A stretch of 64,000 bases of DNA from Brenneria izadpanahii (GTDB taxonomy: Bacteria; Pseudomonadota; Gammaproteobacteria; Enterobacterales; Enterobacteriaceae). Of the stretch, positions 46,644 to 58,397 are shown piece after piece; the stretch's first letter is position 1; every line of letters begins with the position of its first letter. The translations under genes were made by a program, and so were the position numbers. The stretch covers positions 310,001 to 374,000 of the forward strand of contig NZ_CP050854.1 of NCBI RefSeq assembly GCF_017569925.1, in the 5' to 3' direction. The notes beneath the pieces are model-generated. The model had not been told where the DNA came from and did not search any database. It was given only the letters and a program-made list of their open reading frames with translations.

Positions 46644-47353
46644 TTGAAATACTGAAAGAGTACGGCTTGGCCTATCTCTGGCATGACGGCTATCACTATT
46701 CCGGTCTGCTGGTCACCTGCTGGCTGCTGTTGCTGTCCCTGCTGATGGGATTTGTTCTGTCGCTGCCGCTGGCCGTGGCGCGCGCGTCGCAGGTGCGCTG
46801 GCTGTCGCGTTCGGTATGGTGCTTCACCTATGTTTTTCGCGGCACGCCGCTCTATATCCAACTGCTGATTATCTACACCGGTATCTACAGTCTGGATTTC
46901 GTGCGGACGCAGCCGATGCTGGACGCGTTTTTCCGTAACGGCTTCTATTGCGCCGTACTGGCGCTCGGGCTGAACACCACCGCGTTCACCACCGAGGTAT
47001 TTGCCGGCGCGATCAAAGGCATCGCCCACGGCGAGATTGAGGCGGCGCGCGCCTATGGCCTGCATCGCCTTACCCTCTACCGAAAGATCATCCTGCCCGC
47101 CGCGCTGCGGCGGGCGCTGCCTTATTACAGCAACGAGGTGATCCTGATGCTGCACGCCACGTCTATCGCGTTTACCGCCACCGTGGCGGATTTGCTCAAG
47201 GTCGCCGGCGATGTCAACGCGGAAACTTATATGTCTTTTCAGGCTTACGGCATCGCCGCGGCGATCTATCTGGTCACCACCTGCGTGCTTATCGCCCTGT
47301 TCCGTCAGGGAGAGAAACGCTGGCTGGCCTTTATTCGTCCCCGCGGCCGGTGA
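46640..47353 (+). CDS. Amino-acid ABC permease, HisM type
   Basis: A 237-residue permease whose [34 protein letters not shown] segment is the EAA loop. The start GTG at 46640 overlaps the previous stop. The [20 protein letters not shown] stretch is typical of HisM/ArtM proteins. Confidence 0.9.
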   Translation: MIEILKEYGLAYLWHDGYHYSGLLVTCWLLLLSLLMGFVLSLPLAVARASQVRWLSRSVWCFTYVFRGTPLYIQLLIIYTGIYSLDFVRTQPMLDAFFRNGFYCAVLALGLNTTAFTTEVFAGAIKGIAHGEIEAARAYGLHRLTLYRKIILPAALRRALPYYSNEVILMLHATSIAFTATVADLLKVAGDVNAETYMSFQAYGIAAAIYLVTTCVLIALFRQGEKRWLAFIRPRGR

Positions 47354-47363
47354 GGAGGATGCA

Positions 47364-48131
47364 ATGGAAAAACTGGTTATTGATAATTTCACCAAAAGCT
47401 ATGGCGACAATCAGGTGCTGCGCGGCGTGTCGCTGCGCGCGCGCGCCGGCGACGTGGTCAGCCTGATCGGCGCCAGCGGCTCGGGCAAGAGCACGTTTCT
47501 GCGCTGCATCAACTTTCTGGAGCATCCCGACGACGGAGCGTTTTTCTTCGACGGCCGGCTGGTGCCGATGGTCAGGGATACCAAAGGCGCGATGCGCATC
47601 GCCGACGATCGCATGCTGCAACGCATCCGTACCCGGCTAAGCATGGTATTCCAGCACTTTAATTTGTGGAGCCATCTCACCGCGTTGGAAAACATCATGC
47701 TGGCGCCTACCAGCGTACTGGGATTAAGCAAGAGCGAGGCGCGCGAGCGGGCGCAGCACTATCTCGATAAGGTCGGCCTGCCGCCGCAGGTGGCGCAACA
47801 GTATCCGGCCCATATATCCGGCGGACAGCAACAGCGCGTAGCCATCGCCCGGGCGTTGGCGATGGATCCCGACGTGATGCTGTTTGACGAACCGACGTCG
47901 GCGCTGGATCCGGAACTGGTGGGCGAGGTGCTGAAGGTGATGCAGGTGCTGGCGGATGAGGGACGCACCATGATCGTCGTCACGCATGAAATGGGATTCG
48001 CGCGTCATGTCTCCAGCCAGGTGCTGTTTCTCCATCAAGGGGTGATAGAGGAGCAAGGCTCCCCCGATGAGGTGTTGGGCAATCCGCAAAGCGATCGGCT
48101 GCGCGGCTTTCTGAGCGGCAACCTGAAATGA
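47364..48131 (+). CDS. Amino-acid ABC ATPase, HisP type
   Basis: A 255-residue ATPase. Walker A is GASGSGKST (about 34-42), the Q-loop is MVFQHFNLW, the signature is ISGGQQQR and Walker B is [14 protein letters not shown], with the switch His in VTHEMGF. The ATG at 47364 follows GAGGAGG; the open frame runs further upstream inside the HisM-type gene. The stop is 140 bases before the ureohydrolase. Confidence 0.92.
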   Translation: MEKLVIDNFTKSYGDNQVLRGVSLRARAGDVVSLIGASGSGKSTFLRCINFLEHPDDGAFFFDGRLVPMVRDTKGAMRIADDRMLQRIRTRLSMVFQHFNLWSHLTALENIMLAPTSVLGLSKSEARERAQHYLDKVGLPPQVAQQYPAHISGGQQQRVAIARALAMDPDVMLFDEPTSALDPELVGEVLKVMQVLADEGRTMIVVTHEMGFARHVSSQVLFLHQGVIEEQGSPDEVLGNPQSDRLRGFLSGNLK

Positions 48132-48271
48132 CGATGTCCGCGCTTTAGCGCCGCTGCGACTTTCTGTGAAAAAAACTTTTATGGAGACGGTCTATCCGCC
48201 TCCACGGGCCGCGCTGCGCGGTGTTTACCCTGTCCGGCCATGCGGACCGGACGTTGGTTGATGAGGATATT

Positions 48272-49318
48272 ATGAATAGCGAAAAACTGGCATATCTGCG
48301 CGAAAGATTTGGCGACCATATCGAAGACGGCAAAATTTACCATCCGGATTTCGCCAAAGCGGCCAAAGTGCCGGCCGCCAGCCGGGCCGAAGGCCACAGT
48401 AAATGGCCCATCGCCGAACCTGCGACCTTGCTCAATCTCGCCTATGACGCCAGCGCTTACGGCAATCGCTTTGCCGGGCTGGATGTGGCGCTGATCGGCG
48501 TGCCGATGGATCTCGGCGCCGGCGATCGTCCCGGCTGCCGTTTCGGGCCTCAGGCGGTGCGTTCCGTCAGCCGCGTCGGCCCTTACGATCGGGTGCTTAA
48601 CGTTGCTCCCGCCGGCGATCTGCGGGTGAAAGACGTGGGCGACGTGGCGTTCGCCAATAGCCGCAGCCTGGAGCAGTGCCATGCGGATATCGAAGCCTAC
48701 TATCTGCGCGTTATGGACGCCGGCGTGATACCGCTGACGGTGGGCGGCGATCACTCCATCACCTATTCCATTCTGCGCGCGCTCGGCAAAGGCCGTCCGC
48801 TGGCCTGCGTGCATTTCGACGCCCACTGCGATACTTCCGGCGCTTACGGCACCAAGTACCACCACGGCGCGCCTTTTCGCCAGGCGGTGCTGGACGGCGT
48901 GCTGGATGCGGAAAAATGCGTGCAAATCGGTATCCGCGGCGGCGGCACCTATCACGGCGAGTTCTCTCACGAATCCGGTATGACGGTGATTTACGCCGAA
49001 GACATCGTGGAGCGCGGCGTGGAGTACGCGATTGGCAAAATCCGCGAGGTGGTGGGCGATAGCGAAGTGTATATCTCGTTCGACATCGATTCGGTGGATC
49101 CGGGCTTTGCGCCCGGCACCGGCACGCCGGAGGTAGGCGGGCTGACGCCGCGCGAAGTGCTGAGCATGTTGCGCTCCATGGCCGGGATGAAGGTGGTCGG
49201 CGGCGACGTGGTAGAAGTCGCGCCGCAGTATGACGCCACCTCCAATACGGCGCAAATCACCGCGCAGGTGCTGTTTATGCAACTGTGTCTGGTGGCGCTG
49301 GCGCGTCAGCAACAATAA
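48272..49318 (+). CDS. Ureohydrolase (agmatinase / guanidino-compound hydrolase family)
   Basis: A 348-residue binuclear-metal hydrolase that releases urea from a guanidino group. Metal-ligand motifs are present: GGDHSI, DAHCD and SFDIDSVDP. An N-terminal extension of about 70 residues (from MNSEKLAYLRERFGDHI) precedes the core, unlike SpeB or GbuA. The ATG at 48272 has TGAGGA upstream; a start at 48221 is possible. The substrate could be agmatine, a guanidino acid or even free guanidine. The last is known from nickel-dependent relatives with N-terminal extensions, and nickel genes are near; that is inference. It follows an ABC importer and precedes an MFS gene. Confidence 0.82.
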   Translation: MNSEKLAYLRERFGDHIEDGKIYHPDFAKAAKVPAASRAEGHSKWPIAEPATLLNLAYDASAYGNRFAGLDVALIGVPMDLGAGDRPGCRFGPQAVRSVSRVGPYDRVLNVAPAGDLRVKDVGDVAFANSRSLEQCHADIEAYYLRVMDAGVIPLTVGGDHSITYSILRALGKGRPLACVHFDAHCDTSGAYGTKYHHGAPFRQAVLDGVLDAEKCVQIGIRGGGTYHGEFSHESGMTVIYAEDIVERGVEYAIGKIREVVGDSEVYISFDIDSVDPGFAPGTGTPEVGGLTPREVLSMLRSMAGMKVVGGDVVEVAPQYDATSNTAQITAQVLFMQLCLVALARQQQ

Positions 49319-49383
49319 ACCGTTGCGCGTCCGGCGGCGCGCCGGGCGCGCTCCCCTGAGCCACCGTTGATGATAGGTTGATT

Positions 49384-50598
49384 ATGCTACCCGTGACCGC
49401 CCGGGCCAGACGCGCCGGGAAACGTTTTCTTTTGCTGGATAACATGTTGCTGGAACTCGGCTTCTCCGCCGTGTTTCCGCTGTTGTCCGTTCATTTCGTC
49501 GAGCAGCTGGGCTGGCCGGCGATTATCGTGGGCGCGGCGTTGGCTATCTGGCAGTTCATTCAGTCCGGCACCGGCATTCTCGGCGGCGCCATCGCCGATC
49601 GTCTGGGCGCCAAGCCGATGATGGTGACCGGCATGCTGCTGCGCGCCGCGGGATTCGGCGTGATGGCTTTCGCCGATGCCGGATGGATATTGATGCTGGC
49701 GTGCGCGCTGGCGGCGTTCGGCGGCATGCTGTTTTCGCCGTGCCGCTCCGCGCTGGTGATCAAACTGGTGCGCCCTGCGGAGCGGGGACGCTTCTATTCC
49801 ATTCTGATGGTGGAGGACAGCGCGTTCCGGGTGATCGGCGCGCTGCTCGGCAGTTGGCTGCTGATGCATTACGACTTTCGCCATGTTTGCCTGGCCGGCA
49901 TGCTGTTTTTTGTGCTGGCCGCGGGCTGGAATCTGTGGAAGCTGCCCGCCTACAAGCTGTCCAGCGTGCGCGCGCCGGTGCTGTCCGGGATGGCGCGAGC
50001 GTTTAGAGATCGGAATTTCCGCCGCTACGTGCTGACGCTCACCGGTTACTATACCCTCAACGTCCAGGTGATGCTGATGTTGCCCGTGGCGATACTGTCC
50101 GTCGCCCACACGCCGGCGGCCGTCGGCTGGATGTATTCCGTGGACGCCGTGATGGCGGTGCTGTTGCTCTACCCGATGGCGCGCTGGAGCGAACGCCGCT
50201 TCCGGCTGGAGCAGCGGTTGATCATCGGGCTGGGCATTATGACGGTCAGCCTGCTGTTCGTCGGCTTCATCCACACTCTGCCGCCGCTGTTCATGCTGGT
50301 GATCGCTTTTTATCTCGGATCGCTGATCGCCGAACCGGCGCGGGAAACCCTCAGCGCCGAGCTGTCCGACTACCGCGCCCGCGGCAGCTATATGGGATTC
50401 AGCCGCATGGGCGCGGCGGTGGGCGGCGCCATCGGCTACAGCGGCGGCGGCTGGCTGTATGACCTGGGCTCGGCGCAAAACACGCCGGCGCTGCCGTGGC
50501 TGATTCTGGGCGTTATCGGTTTCGTCACTATATTGGCGCTCTACGTTCAATTTCGCCGCCGTCCCACGCGGCGTATCGCCAGGGTGCGAAGTGTGTGA
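49384..50598 (+). CDS. MdtH-like MFS transporter
   Basis: A 404-residue 12-helix transporter clearly related to E. coli Mdt[49 protein letters not shown] and [26 protein letters not shown]. MdtH exports quinolones when overexpressed; here the place right after a ureohydrolase suggests export or import of a pathway compound. The ATG at 49384 is preferred; TTG at 49378 is also in frame. It is the last gene of the sigma-54 operon and convergent with a LysR gene. Confidence 0.85.
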   Translation: MLPVTARARRAGKRFLLLDNMLLELGFSAVFPLLSVHFVEQLGWPAIIVGAALAIWQFIQSGTGILGGAIADRLGAKPMMVTGMLLRAAGFGVMAFADAGWILMLACALAAFGGMLFSPCRSALVIKLVRPAERGRFYSILMVEDSAFRVIGALLGSWLLMHYDFRHVCLAGMLFFVLAAGWNLWKLPAYKLSSVRAPVLSGMARAFRDRNFRRYVLTLTGYYTLNVQVMLMLPVAILSVAHTPAAVGWMYSVDAVMAVLLLYPMARWSERRFRLEQRLIIGLGIMTVSLLFVGFIHTLPPLFMLVIAFYLGSLIAEPARETLSAELSDYRARGSYMGFSRMGAAVGGAIGYSGGGWLYDLGSAQNTPALPWLILGVIGFVTILALYVQFRRRPTRRIARVRSV

Positions 50599-50629
50599 AC
50601 GGGAATCGCGTATGGGCGCTCGGCGGTGG

Positions 50630-51496
50630 CTAAACTTGCGGCTCTTCGCTGAACAGGTCGATAAAATGCGCCAGCCGGGGCGAAAAGACGGCGCTGTGGC
50701 GGTAAAGCAGCCAGGTGTGATTATCCAGCGCCCGCCCGTCCGCGTCGTGCAACAGCTGCGGGTGCAGTTCAGGGGGAAAATCCAGGTAGTCCGCCAGCAG
50801 GGCGAATCCCAGTCCGTGCTTGACCAGTTCCAGACAGATCTCGATTTTGTCCACCGTCATCACAATGTGCGGCGGCTGGCTGAATACCGAATTCCACCAG
50901 CGATCGATCGTATCGCCGACATAGGGATAGGGCATGTTGGAGATGCGGATCTGCGGCAGCGTCGGCAAATCAGCCAGCGCCAGCGGGTGGCGGTTGATCG
51001 CGTAATAGTGGTTGCGATCGACCACGCGTTTGCCCTCTTTCCAGTGGGTTTCTTCCCGCACCAGCGCCAGATGGATTTCGCCGCGCTGTAACTGCGCGAA
51101 GATATCATGCGACAGGCCCGTCACCAGCCGTAGCTCAACATCGGGATAGCGATCGTGATAGCGACGCATCAGCGCCGGCAGACGATAGGCGGCGTAGTTG
51201 CTGTAAGCGCCGATGCGGATCTCGCCGCGCAGCCGCTCGTCCGCCAGCAGCAGCGCTTCTTTCATCTGCTGGTAGTCATTCAGTATCCGATCGGCGTAAT
51301 AGACGATCTGCTCTCCCTGCGGCGTAAAGGTCAGCACTTTACCCGACATGTCGAACAGCTGTACGTTGAGTTTGCGCTCAATCTGCCGCAGGCGGTAGCT
51401 CAGCGCCGGCTGGGAGGTGTGCAGCTGTTGGGCGGCGCGGGTAATGTTTTTCAACTCGTACACCGTGCGGATAATCAGCCAGTCTTTATCATCCAT
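50630..51496 (-). CDS. LysR-family regulator
   Basis: A 288-residue regulator. The N-terminal winged HTH (TVYELKNITRAAQQLHTSQPALSYRLRQIERKLNVQLF, about 11-48) is typical; residues 90-288 form the effector-binding domain. It lies between the MdtH-like gene and ureG, on the same strand as the urease genes and 45 bases after ureG. The target may be the urease operon or the neighbouring transport operon; the sequence does not decide. Confidence 0.88.
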   Translation of the reverse strand: MDDKDWLIIRTVYELKNITRAAQQLHTSQPALSYRLRQIERKLNVQLFDMSGKVLTFTPQGEQIVYYADRILNDYQQMKEALLLADERLRGEIRIGAYSNYAAYRLPALMRRYHDRYPDVELRLVTGLSHDIFAQLQRGEIHLALVREETHWKEGKRVVDRNHYYAINRHPLALADLPTLPQIRISNMPYPYVGDTIDRWWNSVFSQPPHIVMTVDKIEICLELVKHGLGFALLADYLDFPPELHPQLLHDADGRALDNHTWLLYRHSAVFSPRLAHFIDLFSEEPQV

Positions 51497-51541
51497 AGGC
51501 CGTTGTGCCGGGGAGCCATGCCGTGCGAAACGCGCGCGCCG

Positions 51542-52159
51542 TCATACCGTCAGCATCCCCTCGGTTTCGAGGAAGCGAATAATGTCTTGCAGCCCGTCGC
51601 CGGTTTTCAGATTGGTAAAGGTCCAGGGGCGCTGCGGACGCATGCGGTTGGTGTCGCGCTCCATCACCTCCAGCGACGCGCCGACGTAAGGCGCCAGATC
51701 GGTTTTGTTGATCACCAGAAAATCCGAACGGGTGATGCCCGGCCCGCCCTTGCGGGGAATTTTCTCGCCTTCGGCCACGTCGATCACGTAAATGGTCAAA
51801 TCGGCCAGCTCCGGGCTGAAGGTGGCGCTTAGGTTATCGCCGCCGCTCTCCACGAAAACAATATCCAAATTGCCGAAGCGGCGCGCCAGATCCTCGACGG
51901 CCGCCAGATTCATTGAGGCGTCTTCCCGAATGGCGGTATGCGGACAGCCGCCGGTTTCCACGCCGACGATGCGTTCCGGCGCCAGCGCGCCGGCTTCGGT
52001 TAAGATTCGCTGGTCTTCTTTGGTGTAGATATCGTTGGTCACCACCGCAAGCTGCCAGCTGTCGCGCATGGCCTTGCACAACGCTTCCAGCAGCGCGGTT
52101 TTCCCCGAACCCACCGGGCCGCCGACGCCGACGCGCAGCGGTTGTTTGTAATCTGACAT
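51542..52159 (-). CDS. ureG: UreG, urease accessory GTPase
   Basis: UreG hydrolyses GTP to drive nickel insertion into urease, in a complex with UreD and UreF. The 205-residue protein has the P-loop [10 protein letters not shown] (about 14-23), the metal-site motif CPH ([12 protein letters not shown]), and the guanine-specificity motif [10 protein letters not shown]. It is the last gene of ureDABCEFG. Confidence 0.96.
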   Translation of the reverse strand: MSDYKQPLRVGVGGPVGSGKTALLEALCKAMRDSWQLAVVTNDIYTKEDQRILTEAGALAPERIVGVETGGCPHTAIREDASMNLAAVEDLARRFGNLDIVFVESGGDNLSATFSPELADLTIYVIDVAEGEKIPRKGGPGITRSDFLVINKTDLAPYVGASLEVMERDTNRMRPQRPWTFTNLKTGDGLQDIIRFLETEGMLTV

Positions 52160-52167
52160 ATCACCTC

Positions 52168-52911
52168 TCAGGAACGAAAAAGTCTGGTGTACTGGGTTTC
52201 ATGACAGGCGGAGGCGATCGCCGCCAGCGGCAGCCCCGCGCCGATTTCATCATCTTTGAGCGCCAGCGCGGCCGGCAGCAACCGCGTCAACTGCGCGCCC
52301 AACTCCAGCAGCAGGTTCTGCGCGGCCTGTTGGCCGAACGGCACCAGCTTCACGCCGGCCATGACTGCGCCTTCCAGCCAGCTGTAGCCGTAGGCCAGCG
52401 CCAGTTCCGGTAGCGGAATCCCCCAGCGCTGCCCCAGCCACGCTATGCCGCACAGTTGGCTGTGCGCCAGCGCATCGCGCCAGTCGGCGTCGAGTTCTTC
52501 GGTTAGCCCCCAGCCGGCGAGAATCCGTATAAACGCCTGGCCGCGCTGGCGCTCTTCCGCCCGCAGTTCGCTGGTTTCGCGCCCGGCCAGCAACAGGTCG
52601 CGCCACTGGCGCAGCGCGGATGCGTCATGCCGTTCGCAGGCATGATACAGGCGCTGCAACAGCGGCCAGTCGAAGTGCGCCAGCGTGTGCGTCATTTGCT
52701 GGCGCTGCCAGCGGCGAAAGCCCTCTTCGTCACGCACCCAGCCCGCTTCCACCGCCCACTCCAACCCTTGCGAATAGGTAAATCCGCCGACCGGCAGGGC
52801 GGCGCTCGCCAGTTGCAGCAGGCGCGGCAGGCGTAAGGCGGAGGGACTCAGATCTTCCGCGCCGCAACGGATGCCGTCGTCACGAATAGGGCGTGCTCCT
52901 TTATGCGCCAT
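52168..52911 (-). CDS. ureF: UreF, urease accessory protein
   Basis: UreF is the fidelity factor that links UreD to UreG. From ATG 52911 the protein has 247 residues; the open frame extends upstream into ureE but is not conserved. [29 protein letters not shown] is the family signature. The start is five bases after the ureE stop and the stop is nine bases before ureG. Confidence 0.93.
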   Translation of the reverse strand: MAHKGARPIRDDGIRCGAEDLSPSALRLPRLLQLASAALPVGGFTYSQGLEWAVEAGWVRDEEGFRRWQRQQMTHTLAHFDWPLLQRLYHACERHDASALRQWRDLLLAGRETSELRAEERQRGQAFIRILAGWGLTEELDADWRDALAHSQLCGIAWLGQRWGIPLPELALAYGYSWLEGAVMAGVKLVPFGQQAAQNLLLELGAQLTRLLPAALALKDDEIGAGLPLAAIASACHETQYTRLFRS

Positions 52912-52915
52912 ATCT

Positions 52916-53380
52916 TTAATGATGCGAATGGCTGTGGTGGCCGTGCGCGTGCGGTGCGGCGTGATAAGCCCCGCTTTCCGGCTCGAAAGGCGCCATGACG
53001 ACGCGCACCTGAAGCCCCAACTGGCGCACCATGTCGTCAAGCACATGGTCGTGGTGATAACGCACCAGTCCCTTTGCTATCTGCAACGGAACGTGCCGGT
53101 TGCCGAGGTGGTAACACGCCTTGGCGAGCAGCAGCGGATCGGCGCACTCCGCCTGCGATACCTGCTCTTCGGCGGCGATCACGCGCACAATTTCCCGTCC
53201 GGCGTCGTCGCCGAGCAAATCGCCGCCGCGAATCAACTGGCCGCGATCCAGCATCAGCCCTGCTTCCCGGCCGTCGTCCAGCGTGATTTTGGCGCGGCTT
53301 TTCAGCCGGGTCGCCAGATCCAGCGTGGCGGTGGCGGTCACCGATTCGGCCTGGTTCAGACGTTGTGTGAGTAGTTTCAT
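52916..53380 (-). CDS. ureE: UreE, urease nickel metallochaperone
   Basis: UreE delivers nickel to UreG. The 154-residue protein has a peptide-binding N-domain and a metal domain with [12 protein letters not shown] and [10 protein letters not shown], where the central His binds nickel at the dimer interface. The C-terminus is His-rich ([11 protein letters not shown]), as in Klebsiella, and stores extra nickel. Confidence 0.95.
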   Translation of the reverse strand: MKLLTQRLNQAESVTATATLDLATRLKSRAKITLDDGREAGLMLDRGQLIRGGDLLGDDAGREIVRVIAAEEQVSQAECADPLLLAKACYHLGNRHVPLQIAKGLVRYHHDHVLDDMVRQLGLQVRVVMAPFEPESGAYHAAPHAHGHHSHSHH

Positions 53381-53389
53381 CAACCTTCC

Positions 53390-55093
53390 TTAAAACAGAA
53401 AATAGCGCTGCGCCAGCGGCAGTTCGGCCGCGGGTTCGCAGGTCAGGCGTTCGCCGTTGGCGCTGACCTCATAGGTTTGCGAATCGACCTGAATATCCGG
53501 CAGCGCGTCGTTGTGCACCATGTCGCTTTTCCGCACCGTGCGGCACTGGCGCGCCACGCCGATCAGGCTTTGCAGCCCTAATGCGCCGGCGGCGTCGCGT
53601 TCGACCGCCGCCTGGGAAAGAAACGTCATGCGCGTTTGATGGCGCGCCGCGCCCAGCGCGCCGAACATCGGACGATAGTGCACCGGCTGCGGCGTGGGGA
53701 TGGAGGCGTTGATGTCCCCCATCGGCGCGCTGGCGATCAGGCCGCCTTTGACGATCAGCGCCGGCTTCACGCCGAAGAACGCCGGCGACCACAGCGCCAG
53801 ATCCGCCAGCTTGCCAGGTTCGATCGAACCGACTTCGTGCGCGATGCCGTGGGTGATGGCCGGGTTGATGGTGTACTTGGCGATGTAGCGCTTGACGCGA
53901 AAATTGTCGTTACGCTCGTTGTCTTCCGGCAGCGCGCCGCGCTGCAACTTCATCTTGTGCGCCACCTGCCAGGTGCGCAGCACCACTTCGCCCACCCGGC
54001 CCATGGCCTGGGAATCCGACGAGGTCATGGAAAACGCGCCGATGTCGTGCAGGATATCTTCGGCCGCGATGGTTTCCCGGCGAATGCGCGATTCGGCAAA
54101 CGCGATGTCCTCAGGAATATTGGGATCGAGATGGTGGCAGACCATCAGCATATCGAGATGCTCGTCCACGGTGTTGACGGTGTAGGGCAGCGTGGGGTTG
54201 GTGGACGAAGGCAGCACGTTCGGCCGGGCGCAGGCGGTGATGATGTCCGGCGCATGGCCGCCGCCGGCGCCTTCGGTATGGAAGGTGTGGATAGCGCGAT
54301 CGCCGATGGCGCGCAGCGTGTCTTCGACAAAACCGGCTTCGTTCAGCGTATCGGTATGAATGGCGACCTGCACGTCCATCTCTTCCGCCACGCTCAGACA
54401 GCAATCGATCGCCGCCGGCGTCGATCCCCAGTCCTCGTGCAGTTTTAAGCCGATAACGCCCGCCGCCACCTGTTCGCGCAGCGCGCCGGGGCTTGACGTG
54501 TTGCCCTTGCCCAACAGGCCGATGTTGACGGGCAGCGCGTCGGCCGCCTGCAACATGCGCGCGATATGCCAGGGGCCGGGGGTGCAGGTGGTGGCGTTGG
54601 TGCCGGTCGCCGGACCGGTGCCGCCGCCGATCATGGTGGTTACGCCGGAAGTCAGCGCTTCCTCCGCCTGCTGCGGGCAGATGAAGTGAATATGCGAATC
54701 AATGCCGCCCGCGGTGACGATTTTGCCTTCCGCCGCAATGATTTCCGTCGCGGCGCCGATGGGGATATCCACGCCGGGCTGAATATCCGGATTGCCCGCC
54801 TTGCCGATAGCCCGAATGCGGCCGTCTTTGACGCCGATATCCGCTTTTACAATGCCCCAGTGGTCGATAATCAGCGCGTTGGTCAGCACCAGATCCATCG
54901 CTTCGTCCGCCAGCATCTGGCCTTGTCCCATGCCGTCGCGGATCACTTTGCCGCCGCCGAACTTCACCTCTTCGCCGTAGACGGTGAGATCCCGCTCCAC
55001 TTCCACCCACAGCGCCGTATCGGCGAGCCGTACCCGATCGCCGGTTGTGGGGCCGAACATATCGGCGTATGCCTGACGAGAAATGCTAGTCAT
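53390..55093 (-). CDS. ureC: Urease alpha subunit
   Basis: UreC holds the two-nickel active site that hydrolyses urea to ammonia and carbamate. From ATG 55093 it has 567 residues, the same as the Klebsiella enzyme, and all catalytic residues fall at the Klebsiella numbers: His134, His136, carbamylated Lys217, His219, His246, His272, flap Cys319, His320 and Asp360. A start 12 bases upstream is possible. It overlaps ureB by eight bases. Confidence 0.97.
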   Translation of the reverse strand: MTSISRQAYADMFGPTTGDRVRLADTALWVEVERDLTVYGEEVKFGGGKVIRDGMGQGQMLADEAMDLVLTNALIIDHWGIVKADIGVKDGRIRAIGKAGNPDIQPGVDIPIGAATEIIAAEGKIVTAGGIDSHIHFICPQQAEEALTSGVTTMIGGGTGPATGTNATTCTPGPWHIARMLQAADALPVNIGLLGKGNTSSPGALREQVAAGVIGLKLHEDWGSTPAAIDCCLSVAEEMDVQVAIHTDTLNEAGFVEDTLRAIGDRAIHTFHTEGAGGGHAPDIITACARPNVLPSSTNPTLPYTVNTVDEHLDMLMVCHHLDPNIPEDIAFAESRIRRETIAAEDILHDIGAFSMTSSDSQAMGRVGEVVLRTWQVAHKMKLQRGALPEDNERNDNFRVKRYIAKYTINPAITHGIAHEVGSIEPGKLADLALWSPAFFGVKPALIVKGGLIASAPMGDINASIPTPQPVHYRPMFGALGAARHQTRMTFLSQAAVERDAAGALGLQSLIGVARQCRTVRKSDMVHNDALPDIQVDSQTYEVSANGERLTCEPAAELPLAQRYFLF

Positions 55094-55409
55094 CGTTTTG
55101 TCCATCCAGTTTGCCCATCACCTCTCCGCGCAGGCCAAATACCTGGCGCCGGCCGGACAGCGCCACCAGCGCGACCTCCCGCGCCTGACCCGGTTCGAAA
55201 CGCACGGCGGTGCCGGCCGCGATATCCAGCCGGTAGCCGCGGGCGCGGGCGCGATCGAATACCAACGCGGGGTTGACCTCATAAAAATGGTAGTGCGAGC
55301 CGATCTGGATCGGCCGGTCGCCGTGGTTTTCCACCACGACGCTGATGCGCTCGCGTCCCGTATTCAACTCAATGCGGCCGTCGGCGACCTGTATTTCACC
55401 TGGGATCAT
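55086..55409 (-). CDS. ureB: Urease beta subunit
   Basis: A 107-residue structural subunit from ATG 55409 ([11 protein letters not shown], the conserved start). [22 protein letters not shown] and [10 protein letters not shown] are typical of UreB. Separate gamma, beta and alpha genes show the three-subunit urease of most bacteria. It starts nine bases after the ureA stop. Confidence 0.96.
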   Translation of the reverse strand: MIPGEIQVADGRIELNTGRERISVVVENHGDRPIQIGSHYHFYEVNPALVFDRARARGYRLDIAAGTAVRFEPGQAREVALVALSGRRQVFGLRGEVMGKLDGQNDD

Positions 55410-55417
55410 GCGCGGCC

Positions 55418-55720
55418 TCACTCAATCGGATTGTGTACGGTGACGAGCTTGGTGCCGTCCGGAAAGGTGGCTTCCACCTGCACGTCGGTAATCAGTTCGG
55501 CGATGCCGTCCATCACCTGATCGCGCGTGAGGATATGCCTGCCGAACTCCATCAGTTCGGCCACGCTTTTTCCATCCCGCGCGCCTTCCATAATGGCCGC
55601 GCCGATCAGCGCCACCGCTTCGGGATAATTGAGGCGCAGGCCGCGCGCCAGACGGCGTTCGGCCACCAGCCCCGCGGTAAACAGCAGCAGCTTGTCTTTT
55701 TCTCTGGGGGTAAGTTCCAA
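55418..55720 (-). CDS. ureA: Urease gamma subunit
   Basis: A 100-residue subunit with [23 protein letters not shown] and [10 protein letters not shown], the usual family opening. It lies 13 bases after ureD. Confidence 0.96.
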   Translation of the reverse strand: MELTPREKDKLLLFTAGLVAERRLARGLRLNYPEAVALIGAAIMEGARDGKSVAELMEFGRHILTRDQVMDGIAELITDVQVEATFPDGTKLVTVHNPIE

Positions 55721-55733
55721 AATCGTATCCTTT

Positions 55734-56576
55734 TCACGTAGACCATATTCTCGGCGGCAGCGGCGGCATACCGACGATGGCGCTGCGCAGGCCGAACCAG
55801 AGCGTTTGCTGGAGGGATTGCATCTGCCGGTTGTCGCCGGCCAGCATTCTGACGACCAGCAATTCGCCCAGCAGCGTGGCTCCGGCGGGCGCCGCGCTGG
55901 AAGCCAGCAACGCGCGCGCCTGCTCCAGCGTTTCCGGCCCGGCGGGCGTCATCAGCATGGTGCCGACCAGCGCGTGGCCGGCGATACAGTCGAGATCGCC
56001 GTCGAGGATCCGCAACGTTTCATGCAGCGTCAGCTCGCCGTTGCGCAGCACGCGCAGCCGCGTCTTCAATTCGCCGCTGGCGAAGCGTTCCCGCATCACC
56101 GGGCGGCCGAGACAGAACGTTTCCCAGGCGATTAGCCGGGCGTTTTCTTCAAGGTAAAAGCAGGTATCCACCTGCGCTTTGGCTCCGGGAAAGACAATCG
56201 TGTCCTGCGGCAACCATTCAAGACAACTGCCGGACGCCAGACGAAACGTTTGTTGCAAGAGCGCGGTTTCGCCCGCGCTGCGATAAAATTTGGTTGCGCC
56301 CGGCGTAGTGATCAGCGCCCGCGCATCCTGCTCCAGGCGGATTTCCGCGCCGAGCCGATCGCCGCCCACCACGCCGCCCGGAGGATGCAACAGGTACACG
56401 TGGCAGGTTTCGCCCTCGGGATAGAACGGCCGCTGGATCAGCAACGGCCCGCTATGGCGGCGCTCGGCGACGATGGTGCGTCCCGGCTGGCGGCGCAATC
56501 CGAGGTAAAGCGACGCGCGCCAACCCGCTGAGATCTCATCCGTCGTAACCGTATCGCCGTTGTCGCTGCTCATCAT
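55734..56576 (-). CDS. ureD: UreD, urease accessory protein
   Basis: UreD binds apo-urease first and recruits UreF and UreG for activation. The 280-residue protein contains the conserved [22 protein letters not shown] and [11 protein letters not shown] segments. It is the first gene of ureDABCEFG, the Klebsiella order. The 144 bases upstream (56577-56720) show no nac or LysR site I can name with confidence. Confidence 0.94.
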   Translation of the reverse strand: MMSSDNGDTVTTDEISAGWRASLYLGLRRQPGRTIVAERRHSGPLLIQRPFYPEGETCHVYLLHPPGGVVGGDRLGAEIRLEQDARALITTPGATKFYRSAGETALLQQTFRLASGSCLEWLPQDTIVFPGAKAQVDTCFYLEENARLIAWETFCLGRPVMRERFASGELKTRLRVLRNGELTLHETLRILDGDLDCIAGHALVGTMLMTPAGPETLEQARALLASSAAPAGATLLGELLVVRMLAGDNRQMQSLQQTLWFGLRSAIVGMPPLPPRIWST

Positions 56577-56720
56577 GTAAATGCGCCTAAATTATTGTGA
56601 ATGCGTCATATCGACGCCTTCTCTTCTTCGCCTCGCCGCTGTCTTTCTTTGTGACATGGCGAGAGAAACGACAAATAATATTTTTTTGTTATGTCAGCGG
56701 CGGAACAGTGCGGCGTCCGT

Positions 56721-58253
<1,533 letters not shown>

Positions 58254-58280
58254 AGCGGCAGCAAAACTCCCTGAGCGAAT

Positions 58281-58380
58281 ATTCTCGTCATACTTCAAGT
58301 TGCGTGGGCGCTGGCTTTGTCGCTCGCCCCGTTGGGGCCTACGCCGCGGCGTTGCCGCAACTCGAATTATTTAGCGTATG
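58281..58380 (+). repeat. ERIC-type element with variant centre
   Basis: The ends ATTCTCGTCATACTTCAAGT and GCAACTCGAATTATTTAGCG match ERIC termini, but the centre (CTCGCCCCGTTGGGGCCTACGC type hairpin) differs from the standard ERIC core. It lies between the binding-protein gene and the fused ABC gene of one operon and could form a hairpin in that mRNA. Confidence 0.65.
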
Positions 58381-58397
58381 AAATCTGATGCCGTCCG

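Noticed and set aside
48179..49315. 378-codon open frame opposite the ureohydrolase
   Set aside because: His/Ala/Arg-rich antisense translation; the sense strand carries all metal-binding motifs.
49387..50550. 387-codon open frame opposite the MdtH-like transporter
   Set aside because: Gln/His/Arg-rich antisense translation typical of a shadow of a hydrophobic membrane protein gene.
53636..54448. 270-codon open frame opposite ureC
   Set aside because: Antisense to urease alpha with all catalytic residues intact; Arg/Gly/Val-rich and without domain features.
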